From Pseudobdellovibrio exovorus JSS (GTDB taxonomy: Bacteria; Bdellovibrionota; Bdellovibrionia; Bdellovibrionales; Bdellovibrionaceae), in the NCBI RefSeq assembly GCF_000348725.1, contig NC_020813.1:2463563-2527562 (forward strand): DNA of 64,000 bases, read 5' to 3'. Position numbers and translations under genes: made by a program. The notes under the pieces were generated by a model. It was given only the letters and a program-made list of their open reading frames with translations, had not been told where the DNA came from and made no database searches. Below are positions 9,304-17,763 of this stretch, in pieces; positions within the stretch are counted from its first letter, which is position 1; each line of letters begins with the position of its first letter.

Positions 9304-10614
9304 TTAAACTTCCTTCGTCCATAGTTTTTTTGAACGCTCGTGAACACCCTCTAAAATCAACTCTTGCTGTTTAAGATCAAGATCCTCAGTGCTTTTCTTT
9401 TGTGGTGCTTCCATGGCGGCGACTGAGGATTTTAGCTCTTGAGTGATCTCTTCAAATGTATCTTCACTAAGTCCACATTTCTGTGCTTCTTGTTGCCAAT
9501 CATTCAGCGTTATATCGACATACTTTTCTTTTTCATTGATACGCAGACTAGATTTTAAATTTTCATATCGCACTTTGTGATTTTCTTTCAAAAAGTGCGC
9601 GCTTAAAAGATCATACATAGGAGTTAAAAGATATCCTTTGCGCACATGGAAAAGGCTAAAGTTTTTAGCGTGGCTGTCAGTATTGTGAATAAGATCGTTA
9701 AACATTGCCGTCTTGAACAACATCTTACGATCCTCTTCTGCATTGGCTGAACTGGACAAAATATTCATCATCGCTTGTAAAGAAGGACCACCATTTTTTT
9801 CATATTTCTTAACCGGAGAAGTTCCTGTCGCCTGACAAAAATCTTCCTGCGGGATGCGAACTAGAATATCGTTCTGCCACTGCCGATCAAAACGTTCGAC
9901 ACTAAGGACACGCTGGTCTTCAAATTGTTTAATCTCGGCCGATGCCACCTCAATTTTGAATTGCTTCGCTAACTTTAAACTTATCCACTCATTATCAACA
10001 CTAGCTTCGAAATCAATAGGAGCCTCTGTCGTTCCTTTAAGAAGAGTGCCTATTGATTTTTTAAGAATATGACTGGTTGGGCTTATACCACGCGGCTCCC
10101 ACCACTTGTTTTTGCGATAGAGCAAGGCCATTTTTTCTTGTGCTCCAGCAATCGATATACGGAAATCTCCATCCTCATCCATTCCCAGAGGATTTTCACT
10201 AGCTAATCCTCTAAGACGTCTGGCGATATTCTCCTCATTGATAGGACGCACACTCATCTTTTCCAAAAATACAGGTTCATCGTCTTCGTCGAAAAAGCTC
10301 AACGCCCCGACACACTCCCGTCCAATCACAGCCAAGATATCAAATGACTTGGTACTAGAGGCATCAAACTTTTCAGCAATCGCCTCTAAAGTTCTCTTGT
10401 TGTCCGGCAATAAGTTATCAAAGAAAAAAGAGGCTCGCTCTCCTAAAAACACCCGATCTGCTAAGGGCAAGGATAAGGAAATAGCATAACCCGTATCGAC
10501 CCAATTGTCCTCATAGCGAAACTCCATCGAACCATCAGCTCGACGCTTCAGCATTCCGATTTTATTTCGGCCTAAATAAACCATTAAATTTTGAACTATT
10601 CTTTTTCGCCCCAT
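9304..10614 (-). CDS. hipA: HipA-type serine/threonine kinase toxin
   Basis: 436 aa, close to E. coli HipA. The N-terminal couple_hipA domain runs to about residue 110. The P-loop/autophosphorylation motif SIAGAQEK is at 154-161, VERFDR at 239-244, the catalytic loop HNTDSHAKN at 310-318 (D313) and the metal-binding YDLLS at 334-338. HipA phosphorylates glutamyl-tRNA synthetase in E. coli; here the target is unknown. It follows hipB by 41 bases, and GAGG precedes its ATG. All catalytic residues are intact. Confidence 0.96.
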   Translation of the reverse strand: MGRKRIVQNLMVYLGRNKIGMLKRRADGSMEFRYEDNWVDTGYAISLSLPLADRVFLGERASFFFDNLLPDNKRTLEAIAEKFDASSTKSFDILAVIGRECVGALSFFDEDDEPVFLEKMSVRPINEENIARRLRGLASENPLGMDEDGDFRISIAGAQEKMALLYRKNKWWEPRGISPTSHILKKSIGTLLKGTTEAPIDFEASVDNEWISLKLAKQFKIEVASAEIKQFEDQRVLSVERFDRQWQNDILVRIPQEDFCQATGTSPVKKYEKNGGPSLQAMMNILSSSANAEEDRKMLFKTAMFNDLIHNTDSHAKNFSLFHVRKGYLLTPMYDLLSAHFLKENHKVRYENLKSSLRINEKEKYVDITLNDWQQEAQKCGLSEDTFEEITQELKSSVAAMEAPQKKSTEDLDLKQQELILEGVHERSKKLWTKEV

Positions 10615-10655
10615 GCCATTTCCTCAACGAGCTTTTACACAACTGAATTTCTTAA

Positions 10656-10904
10656 TCAATCGACAAGGGAAACCAAATCCTTTTTATCAATTTTGCTAAT
10701 AGGTTCGAATAATACTTCTAACTTCAATGCAAACATGATCGCTTCAACAGTGCCCAAGGTTCCCCCCAGTCCTTTTTCAATATTTGAAATGGCTGGCTGT
10801 GACAGTCCAGCGAGATCTGCTAACTCTTGTTGTGATAGCCCCTGCAATTGCCGATGATATTTAAGAAGTTTTCCAATTTCTTGATGATTTTTTGCGCTTT
10901 TCAC
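10656..10904 (-). CDS. hipB: HipB-type antitoxin, XRE family
   Basis: 82 aa helix-turn-helix protein: RQLQGLSQQELADLAGLSQP followed by AISNIEKGLGGTLGTVEAIM. It should neutralise HipA and repress the operon. It is the first gene of the pair, directly downstream of four regularly spaced repeats that are its likely operators. Confidence 0.93.
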   Translation of the reverse strand: MKSAKNHQEIGKLLKYHRQLQGLSQQELADLAGLSQPAISNIEKGLGGTLGTVEAIMFALKLEVLFEPISKIDKKDLVSLVD

Positions 10905-10914
10905 AACCCCTCCA

Positions 10915-11018
10915 TTATACGATTTTATTATATTATATTTTTATATGATTTTATAATAAAAAATATTTATACGATTTTGTTATATTTTATTTTTATACGA
11001 TTTTATAATAATTTAACT
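10915..11018. promoter_or_regulatory. Four 26-bp repeats upstream of hipBA (putative operators)
   Basis: TTATACGATTTT or a one-base variant begins at 10915, 10941, 10967 and 10993, an exact 26-bp period. Units 2 and 4 extend to the dyad TTAT-N8-ATAA; units 1 and 3 have ATTA and GTTA at the right half. E. coli hipBA also has four operators bound by HipB, so the arrangement is as expected, though the sequence differs (established for E. coli, inferred here). Confidence 0.75.
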
Positions 11019-11175
11019 TGGATAGGCTCTATATAGCCTAGGAGGTATAGTAAAAACAAAAAACTCTGTTGAGCCTACTTCGGCCCTTGTCTAAAGTCTA
11101 GACACCATTCTCCCTGTCATAACCTCTTAAATTTTAACTGAGGTTTCATGTTTATTGCATTTTAAGTTTCAGGTT

Positions 11176-12054
11176 ATGGGATTATATCGTTTCTTATTTT
11201 TAACGCTGGTTTGGGCTGGGATGGCCTTTTCACCTGCGGCTGCTATTGCAGCTCCGCGCTGTTCTGCTTTATTTGCGCAATTAGAAGGTCTGGATTTTCC
11301 TATCGAAATTGGCGGACGCAACAGTTCCCGTGCGTATTTGACCGCAGCCCACGACAAACTGATCGCTGAGTTTGAAATGCCTCAGCTCACAAAAGTCTTA
11401 AAAATCATTCGTGATACCGGCTTAGAAGCTCTGACACCTAAGCAACGTAAACGTATCGTTAAATTCCGCCAACAGGCCTCGTTTATGAGATCTATTTTTC
11501 AAACTTCTGAAAAAGATCATGGTAGCCCACGCGAATTTGCCAAATTCGTCCGTGACTTTGGAGTCCTAAAAGATCTCGTCTTAATGAATGACTCAGTTGG
11601 TGCGCGCGATATGGCGAAACAAATATTAAGAAAATATTCAGAGCTAGATTTCGAAGCTCTTTTAAAAGACGCTAAACCTGCCTCAAGACGTTCTGTCAGT
11701 CGTTACTTTTTAGAAGTGTTAAATGACACGCGCGTTTTAATGCATAAACGAGACGTCACTGTGGATGAAATGCATGACGTCCGCAAAAATCTTCGCGATG
11801 TTTTACGCTACTTACAAATTCAAAACCAAGTCCGTCAAGAGTCTTTAGGCAATAGAGGTCGAATTGAAGATAGCCCTCAGATAGCTTACTTAAAAAAAAT
11901 CAACGACGACTTGGGGCGCATTTGCGATGAACATGCAGCCCGTATTCTTAGAAATGAAATTACAGATGAAACCATCGTTCGGTTTCCTCAGGAAATTCGC
12001 TCACAAATTGAATATTTTTTAAATAACGCCACCGTTATTGTGGACGGTACATAA
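11176..12054 (+). CDS. Secreted protein with CHAD-like helix signature
   Basis: 292 aa from the ATG at 11176; a TTG 21 bases upstream would add seven residues but has a poorly placed ribosome site. A signal peptide is followed by PAAAIAAPRCSALF. The mature protein is charged and helical. VDEMHDVRKNLRDVLRYLQI resembles the first helix of CHAD (polyphosphate-binding) domains, and a later LKKINDDLGRICDEHAARIL resembles the second. A full CHAD domain cannot be confirmed. The stop overlaps the next frame and the two genes are probably co-expressed. Confidence 0.7.
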   Translation: MGLYRFLFLTLVWAGMAFSPAAAIAAPRCSALFAQLEGLDFPIEIGGRNSSRAYLTAAHDKLIAEFEMPQLTKVLKIIRDTGLEALTPKQRKRIVKFRQQASFMRSIFQTSEKDHGSPREFAKFVRDFGVLKDLVLMNDSVGARDMAKQILRKYSELDFEALLKDAKPASRRSVSRYFLEVLNDTRVLMHKRDVTVDEMHDVRKNLRDVLRYLQIQNQVRQESLGNRGRIEDSPQIAYLKKINDDLGRICDEHAARILRNEITDETIVRFPQEIRSQIEYFLNNATVIVDGT

Positions 12055-12068
12055 TGAAGGGGTCCCTT

Positions 12069-13328
12069 ATGAACACATCATTCATTACGAAGTCCTTCTT
12101 CAAGTCGGCTCTGAACTATGTTTTTCCAGCGCTTTTGTTGCTTTCCTCATTTTCGGCGCAGGCGTTAACTTGTGAAAGTCTTTTTGTACAACCTTTTGAC
12201 CCTTATACAATCACATCTGACTCTTCCCGTGTTCGTATCACAAAAGTCGCGGCTGACCATGTGGCCACACGCTTGAACATCCAAGAAGGTAATTTCGGTC
12301 GTGACGTCAACCAATCTGCCATCGAACTCGTTCGCATGCTCGTTCATAACAGTGATTTCAAACTAGAAGACAAAAATGTTCTTTTAAAAAATAAGTTCAC
12401 TTTGGGTATTCCTGTGAAAGATGGCTATGTTTTACAGCTCACTTATGAGTCGCGCTCGAATGGCTCGCCTCGCTTTATTCTACAAGACAAGTTAGTTTTA
12501 ATCACTCCGGCTGGACGCGAGATCAAAGTCACCAACGAGCTGATGAGCAACGATCAACTGCGTTTGAATCAGACTCAATTTGAACTGAGCGAATATGGTG
12601 TGCGTGGGCTTGATCTGAATGTGCAAGTTCCCCTAGTTGTTGAAGGGGCCCTTTTAAATAAATTTGCTCATCTTGCTGACTACTTCCGCTACTTCAAAAA
12701 AGAAGAGGTCGCCCGTATCTTTCAATCTAACAGTATGATGCGTATCGAGTCTCAGTTTAAACTGCGCAAGGCTAAGCATGTATTCCACCAAGTTCTGATT
12801 AAAGAGCCTTTTAAGTTTATAATTGGTGGTGCGATTGCATTGACTGTGATGAATAGCCAGATGTTCATCCATCCGGCGAAAGAGGCTCCTGTATCGACTC
12901 CTCCGGCGGCAGAGATCAATTTGAGCTACATGAATAATACGCTCAACAACATCCCTATCCCTGCGAACCAACCGAATGTAAAGGCGGAGTTTCAACAACT
13001 TCGCACCGAAGTGGCTCAACGTGTGGCGGCTCGCTCTTTTGCAGAGGTCAATGCCTATGATGTGCGTATTGATCCCAACAATATGTTCTCGCGCGAGCAC
13101 AACCTATTTGTCTTCACTCGCGTCAATGAAAACACAGGCTCAACTCATACCTACCTTGTATTTTCACAGGATGTTTCACAGAACACAGCTCAAAATCGTA
13201 ATTTAGGTTTGCAATACTACGTTATGGAAATTTCAGCATCGCGCTACACGAATTTGATTCGCTTTATTAGAAATCAAGGTGGAGCTATGAGTGAAGCCAG
13301 CGGGCCTGCGTCCACACCAAATCCGTAG
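12069..13328 (+). CDS. Secreted/membrane-anchored protein of unknown function
   Basis: 419 aa. The ATG at 12069 is preferred because AAGGGG lies just upstream; an earlier ATG at 12054 overlaps the previous stop codon without a ribosome site. Signal peptide through FSAQALTC. A second hydrophobic segment (FIIGGAIALTVMNSQMF) near residue 260 is followed by a proline-rich APVSTPPAAE linker, suggesting a transmembrane anchor. The C-terminal part has no recognised fold. Pairs with the preceding secreted protein. Confidence 0.7.
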   Translation: MNTSFITKSFFKSALNYVFPALLLLSSFSAQALTCESLFVQPFDPYTITSDSSRVRITKVAADHVATRLNIQEGNFGRDVNQSAIELVRMLVHNSDFKLEDKNVLLKNKFTLGIPVKDGYVLQLTYESRSNGSPRFILQDKLVLITPAGREIKVTNELMSNDQLRLNQTQFELSEYGVRGLDLNVQVPLVVEGALLNKFAHLADYFRYFKKEEVARIFQSNSMMRIESQFKLRKAKHVFHQVLIKEPFKFIIGGAIALTVMNSQMFIHPAKEAPVSTPPAAEINLSYMNNTLNNIPIPANQPNVKAEFQQLRTEVAQRVAARSFAEVNAYDVRIDPNNMFSREHNLFVFTRVNENTGSTHTYLVFSQDVSQNTAQNRNLGLQYYVMEISASRYTNLIRFIRNQGGAMSEASGPASTPNP

Positions 13329-13369
13329 CCACGTTGCTGTCTATATACTTTGACTCTTACAGATAATTT

Positions 13370-14386
13370 CTATTTTTGCTCTTTAAGATAATTTGCAATA
13401 AGCCTTCGACCCTCTTGTTGTAATTGAAGCATATTCGCTGCTGGTATTCCCTGCGCACGGGACTTAGGACAATAGTTCATCCGCGTTGTCCCGTGAGACA
13501 CACTTTGTGCCTGTGGTGATACAAAGCAAAAACGATGCATCGCTTGCGTGTATTGCTCAGGGCTATAGTCTTTCCCGCCTAATATCATCAGGCAAGAAAC
13601 TGTATTGAGCTGACAGTCTTTATCCCACATCTGATACGCTTGCGCATGCTGTTCCTTACTAAAGTAATACGCTCCTATTATGGCACATTCTGTAGCGCCA
13701 TAGCTTTCGGTTTTTTTATTAAGACAATTTTCTGTTAATATCTTGACCACCTCATTTCGCTGAGGATGATCCGGCATATAGCGTAAGGTAAAAGAGCAGG
13801 AAAAGTCCCTCGTGCGACACTTTTTTAAAGTCTCTTCAAATGCTAGTTTTTTATCAACATTATATTTGTAGGCAAACCATGTGTAATTGCCCTCTTTAAA
13901 TTTGTCATAGTATTTTTTCGCAGCCTTAACTGCCTCGGTGGTCTTGCCTTGATTTTCATAAATACCCGCAAGACTGTCACAGAATTTAACATCCGCTGTG
14001 CACATAGCCTCTATTTTTGCTAAAGCCCGTTTGGCCTCTTTGTTTCCAATCCCTTCTGCTATATAATAGATATCCTGACATCTTTCTGGCTTCTTTGGAC
14101 ATATGATTTCTGCGATTGCCAAAGCTTCACTTAAACGTTGATCGCTCCATAAACGCGCCTGCACCATTTCACAGACAATAACAGCTTTTTTATCATGGCA
14201 TTCTTGATGTAAGAATCCTTCCATATCATCACCATAATACGGAGGAATTTCATATCCTTCATCTGGATCACTCGCTTTTACATATTGTGATTCGCCAGAG
14301 GAAGAGGATGTGGCAAACGAGACAGAAGAAAAAGTAAAGCACCCCAGCAACACGACAGAACACGTGAACATTGGCATTGGTTTCAT
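13370..14386 (-). CDS. Secreted cysteine-rich TPR/Sel1-like protein
   Basis: 338 aa with a signal peptide (ends near SSVSFATSS). The mature protein shows repeated helical pairs spaced like TPR/Sel1 units with regularly placed cysteines (EIICPKKPERCQDIY, IEAMCTADVKFCDSLAGIY, LKKCRTRDFSCSF, WDKDCQLNTVSCLMI), each probably a disulphide-clamped repeat. Likely a periplasmic binding scaffold. No enzymatic motif. The gene converges with the preceding plus-strand pair. Confidence 0.7.
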   Translation of the reverse strand: MKPMPMFTCSVVLLGCFTFSSVSFATSSSSGESQYVKASDPDEGYEIPPYYGDDMEGFLHQECHDKKAVIVCEMVQARLWSDQRLSEALAIAEIICPKKPERCQDIYYIAEGIGNKEAKRALAKIEAMCTADVKFCDSLAGIYENQGKTTEAVKAAKKYYDKFKEGNYTWFAYKYNVDKKLAFEETLKKCRTRDFSCSFTLRYMPDHPQRNEVVKILTENCLNKKTESYGATECAIIGAYYFSKEQHAQAYQMWDKDCQLNTVSCLMILGGKDYSPEQYTQAMHRFCFVSPQAQSVSHGTTRMNYCPKSRAQGIPAANMLQLQQEGRRLIANYLKEQK

Positions 14387-14460
14387 ACTTCTAGTTTATA
14401 CGAAGTCGAGAATTTAAAAACAGAAGATCGTTGGATTCTTGAATTGAGACAATCCAGTAA

Positions 14461-14511
14461 CGAAAACAAAAAAGAAAGGGCCACTTCCGAGAGAGGCCGA
14501 AGCAGCCCTTT
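14461..14511 (-). terminator. Rho-independent terminator
   Basis: On the minus strand AAAGGGC and GCCCTTT close a hairpin at 14475-14511, followed by CTTTTTTGTTTT. It lies just downstream of the 160-aa secreted protein. Confidence 0.75.
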
Positions 14512-14555
14512 AGATATCTTATTATTAAAATCTATTTAAACTATCTCTAGCTCAA

Positions 14556-15038
14556 TTAGATCTTTTTGTAAGGAACAATAACATCCACATCAGACTGAGA
14601 GTGGCAGTTATCAAAAGCATTGTAGTCTAAACGCAATTCAATGCTTTGAACTTGGGTACGGCCAGTTTTTGAATTGTATGTCGAAGTCGCACGCAAGAAT
14701 GAGCTTGCGCTTTCGCTACAAGTTGATCCTTCATAAAACGGGAAAAAAGTTGAGCTTTTCAAGCTATATGTTTTTTGATCTTCTAACTGTGTTGGTTGAA
14801 ATGATAAACGAATGTTTTGTGCTGACAATTTATCTGTGCTGATTTTGTAAGTCACTACTCGTTCAATCAGATTGATATCTTCTGTTTTTACACAAACTTG
14901 TTGAGGCACTTGATCAATCATCTTGTTGTATAAAGGCTTTGAATGTGATGGCAGTTGGCTTTTATCTAACACGAAACATGTTTGAGCCATAGCAGCCTGA
15001 GCGGATAAAATTACGAATAGAGCGATCATTGTTTTCAT
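14556..15038 (-). CDS. Secreted protein of unknown function
   Basis: 160 aa with a clean signal peptide ending AAMAQTC. Four further cysteines (QQVCVK, GSTCSES, DNCHSQ) could form disulphides. AAGGAG precedes the ATG and a terminator follows. Monocistronic. No family recognised. Confidence 0.75.
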   Translation of the reverse strand: MKTMIALFVILSAQAAMAQTCFVLDKSQLPSHSKPLYNKMIDQVPQQVCVKTEDINLIERVVTYKISTDKLSAQNIRLSFQPTQLEDQKTYSLKSSTFFPFYEGSTCSESASSFLRATSTYNSKTGRTQVQSIELRLDYNAFDNCHSQSDVDVIVPYKKI

Positions 15039-15204
15039 TGCAGTCTCCTTGCGTTTGAATTGCCGTTAAACGGTAATTGATCTGTTTTTGGAACTCGTTT
15101 TTCAGGAACGTACTGCTATCTAAAATAAAAAGAAAGGGGCGAAAGCCTTCTTGACGAAAACCTAATATATCTTGATCTCAAGCGGCTAAAAAATACATAT
15201 AATA

Positions 15205-15231
15205 TACAAAAGGGGCTTTAGAAGCCCCTTG
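15205..15231 (-). terminator. Rho-independent terminator after metQ
   Basis: AAGGGGCTT (15211-15219) and AAGCCCCTT (15223-15231) form a 9-bp stem with a 3-nt loop; on the minus strand it is followed by TTTTG. It closes the metNIQ operon. Confidence 0.8.
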
Positions 15232-15260
15232 CATCTACTTTATTTTCGATCTGACTGAGT

Positions 15261-16094
15261 TTATTTCTTCCAAGATGTGGGGAATTTGTAGCCTTTAAAT
15301 TTCGTATTCGCGTACTTTTTTAGCTCTTCTGAGTTCAGAACTTCAACGAGATCTTTTGTAAACACGCTGTCTTTGTTCTTTTCTGTCACCACAGCCCAAT
15401 TCACGTACAGGTCGCTTTTTTCCTGAGTTAGTGCCGAAGTCAATGCCATCCCTGCACTGGTCGCATAGTTTCCGTTAATAACGGCATAGTCGACATCAGC
15501 TAACGCTCGAGGTAATTGAGCGGCTTCAAGTAAAACGATTTTTAACTTTTTTGGATTCTTGGTGATGTCTTTAGTTCCCACCAATAGAGGATTCGCATTT
15601 TTAGAAATTTCAACCCAACCTAAATCCGACAAAATCGTCAGTGCACGCGATAGATTAGTGGCATCGTTAGGAATCGCAATTTTACTTTCTTCTTTCACTT
15701 CATCTAATGATTTTAATTTACCTGCGTATAAACCCAACGGCGCTGTTGGCACTTGTGCAACCGCAGACAGTTTCAAACCTTTCTCTTTCGCAAACTGATC
15801 TAGGTAAGGTTTGTGTTGAAAGATATTCGCGTCCAATCTGCCTTCAGCCAAAGCTAAGTTCGGTGTCACGTAATCAGTAAACTCCACCAATTTAACTTTG
15901 TAGCCTTTTTTTTCAAGCTGAGGACGTAACCCATGCTTCACCAGATCAGCAAAGTCGCCAACAGTGGCTCCGATAGTGATGTTCTGCTTTTTAGCTGCTG
16001 GCGATGGAGTCTGTGCCTGCACGGTTGTTGAGGTTAGAAACAAAGCTGTTACTCCGAATGTAAAACTAAACCATTTCATAAAGTTCTTTTTCAT
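15261..16094 (-). CDS. metQ: Methionine ABC transporter, substrate-binding protein MetQ
   Basis: 277 aa NlpA/MetQ family. The signal peptide ends TTVQAQ and lacks a lipobox, so the protein may be soluble in the periplasm rather than a lipoprotein as in E. coli. Family motifs: KQNITIGATVGDFADLV, EFTDYVTPNLALAEGRLDAN, FQHKPYLDQF, IAIPNDATNLSRAL and ADVDYAVINGNYA. Binds D/L-methionine and delivers it to MetI. Last gene of the operon, 57 bases after metI. Confidence 0.95.
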   Translation of the reverse strand: MKKNFMKWFSFTFGVTALFLTSTTVQAQTPSPAAKKQNITIGATVGDFADLVKHGLRPQLEKKGYKVKLVEFTDYVTPNLALAEGRLDANIFQHKPYLDQFAKEKGLKLSAVAQVPTAPLGLYAGKLKSLDEVKEESKIAIPNDATNLSRALTILSDLGWVEISKNANPLLVGTKDITKNPKKLKIVLLEAAQLPRALADVDYAVINGNYATSAGMALTSALTQEKSDLYVNWAVVTEKNKDSVFTKDLVEVLNSEELKKYANTKFKGYKFPTSWKK

Positions 16095-16151
16095 TTTGAA
16101 TCCCTTTCGAGTTAAAAATTATATCCTTGCGACTATATCCCGACGACTCCG

Positions 16152-16850
16152 CTATTTACGATTGTAACGAGCCGCCAAACGGCCTCCGGCAAACTGAATC
16201 AATTGCACCAAAACAATCAAGGTCACCACTGTCACCAACATGATATCTGTCTGAAAACGATAATAGCCATAGCGAATAGCCAAATCACCAATACCACCGC
16301 CACCCACAATGCCTGCCGCCGCCGAGTACGAAATATAACTGACGGTTAAAGCCGTAAACCCCAAAATCAAAGAGGCACGGGCTTCCGTGTAAAGAACATC
16401 AAAGACAATTCTTGGGATGGACGCACCCATGGACAAACTGGCTTCGATGACTCCTTTAGGCACATCGTTCAAAGCTAATTCGACAATACGAGCAAAATAA
16501 GCAATCGCTGCTATCGACAGAGGAACCGCCGCCGCAATTGGACCAATCGTTGTTCCTGTCAGAACGCGCGTTAATGGTCCTACTGAAATTAACAAAATCA
16601 CAAATGGAAACGAGCGCACGATGTTCACCACGCTGCCCGTGATAAAAAATAAAATTCGATTTTCACGCAATCCACTTGGGCGCCATAAAAACAATAAAGT
16701 TCCGATAATGCCACCAAAGATCACCGCTACAGGTAATCCAAACAACAGCATCTGGAGTGTTTCCCAACTGGCCTGCGCAAACTCGGGCAAGTAACTCATC
16801 AAAGTTTCAGTCGACGCCTCATCTATAATGGCTGCATTGTCTTCGTTCAT
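16152..16850 (-). CDS. metI: Methionine ABC transporter permease MetI
   Basis: 232 aa with five or so membrane segments. The EAA loop reads EASLSMGASIPRIVFDVLYTEA, and VNIVRSFPFVILL and GIVGGGGIGDLAIRYGYYRF are hallmark MetI sequences. The start ATG follows AGGGAC by five bases; metN ends 12 bases upstream. Forms the inner-membrane channel of MetNIQ. Confidence 0.96.
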   Translation of the reverse strand: MNEDNAAIIDEASTETLMSYLPEFAQASWETLQMLLFGLPVAVIFGGIIGTLLFLWRPSGLRENRILFFITGSVVNIVRSFPFVILLISVGPLTRVLTGTTIGPIAAAVPLSIAAIAYFARIVELALNDVPKGVIEASLSMGASIPRIVFDVLYTEARASLILGFTALTVSYISYSAAAGIVGGGGIGDLAIRYGYYRFQTDIMLVTVVTLIVLVQLIQFAGGRLAARYNRK

Positions 16851-16862
16851 AATTAGTCCCTG

Positions 16863-17600
16863 TTAAATCGTTTCCAATAAGGCTTTACCAAAACTTGATG
16901 TGGGCTGAATTTGCCCTTCGCGCACATCCAAGGTCTCTAAATTTTGTCCGCCATTAATAATAGCTACCCGCTGACAAAGCTTCTTAACCAAACCCATTTC
17001 ATGAGTTGAAATCACCACTGTTAAACCCAATGCCTTATTCAGACGCAGAAGACATTCTAAAATTTCATTTTTCGTCAACGGATCTAAAGCGCTGGTCGGC
17101 TCGTCAGCCAATAGAAGATCAGGATTATTTGCAATACTGCGGGCGATAGCCACTCGCTGCTTTTGACCACCCGAAAGCTGATTCGGGTAGACATCATGTT
17201 TGTCTTGCAAGCGGACTAGCTCAAGACATTCCATCACACGCGGTTTAATCTGCGCTGATTTCCAACCTGCAATTTTCAACGATAGGGCCACATTTTCGGA
17301 CACTGTTTTATTTGATAATAAATTAAAGTGTTGAAAGATCATTCCGATCTTTTGGCGCACCAATCGCAGCTCTTTATCCTGTATTGTTGAAATGTCTTTA
17401 CCTTTGAAGATGACCTGTCCCTGATCAGGAGCCTCTAGCAAATTAAATGTGCGTAAAGCGGTCGATTTACCTGCGCCAGAAAGACCGATAAGTCCAAAGA
17501 CTTCACCTTTATTAACTGATAAAGAAAAATCCTTTAAGACTTGAAAAGTTTCACCTGTAGGAAGCTGAAAAGATTTATTGATATTTTTCAATTCAAACAT
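16863..17600 (-). CDS. metN: Methionine ABC transporter ATPase MetN (short form)
   Basis: 245 aa from the ATG at 17600 (MFELKNINKSF, the usual MetN start); GTG 17612 and ATG 17609 are alternatives but sit on top of the GAAGG ribosome site. Walker A GLSGAGKST, Q-loop IFQHFN, signature LSGGQKQR, Walker B LLLADEPTSALD and switch His THE are present. At this length it lacks the C-terminal NIL/C2 domain of E. coli MetN (343 aa) that mediates methionine trans-inhibition, so regulation may rest on the upstream riboswitch. First gene of metNIQ. Confidence 0.94.
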   Translation of the reverse strand: MFELKNINKSFQLPTGETFQVLKDFSLSVNKGEVFGLIGLSGAGKSTALRTFNLLEAPDQGQVIFKGKDISTIQDKELRLVRQKIGMIFQHFNLLSNKTVSENVALSLKIAGWKSAQIKPRVMECLELVRLQDKHDVYPNQLSGGQKQRVAIARSIANNPDLLLADEPTSALDPLTKNEILECLLRLNKALGLTVVISTHEMGLVKKLCQRVAIINGGQNLETLDVREGQIQPTSSFGKALLETI

Positions 17601-17692
17601 AGAACGCATCACCTTCAGTTAAATTCAGTGTTCGTGCTTTTTTGAATCAGATGGCAGACGAAAGGGCGAAAGTGGAAGGACTGTTTTTACTA

Positions 17693-17757
17693 ACGCTTTA
17701 GCTGTTTTGCCCGCAAGCTGTCTCAAATCGGCTTTATCTTGATAACGCTATCACCTT
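17693..17757 (-). ncRNA. Probable SAM-II (SAM-alpha) riboswitch
   Basis: On the minus strand, upstream of metN, GATTTG (17724-17729), CTTGC within 17713-17719 and GCTAAA (17697-17702) occur in that order. These are the invariant segments of SAM-II aptamers. GCC/GGC can close P1, and two AGCT stretches can pair across it as the pseudoknot helix. The element lies about 90 bases before metN and 7 bases after the upstream stop codon. Genomic context (methionine uptake) fits. SAM-V is a related alternative. Confidence 0.68.
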
Positions 17758-17763
17758 TAAAAG

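Noticed and set aside
9260-9304. Direct repeat GCTTCTGTAAA (two copies) between the EEP gene and hipA
   Set aside because: Only two short copies with no dyad or positional meaning.
12654-13100. 148-codon antisense frame
   Set aside because: Lies wholly opposite a secreted protein gene with signal peptide; no start signals.
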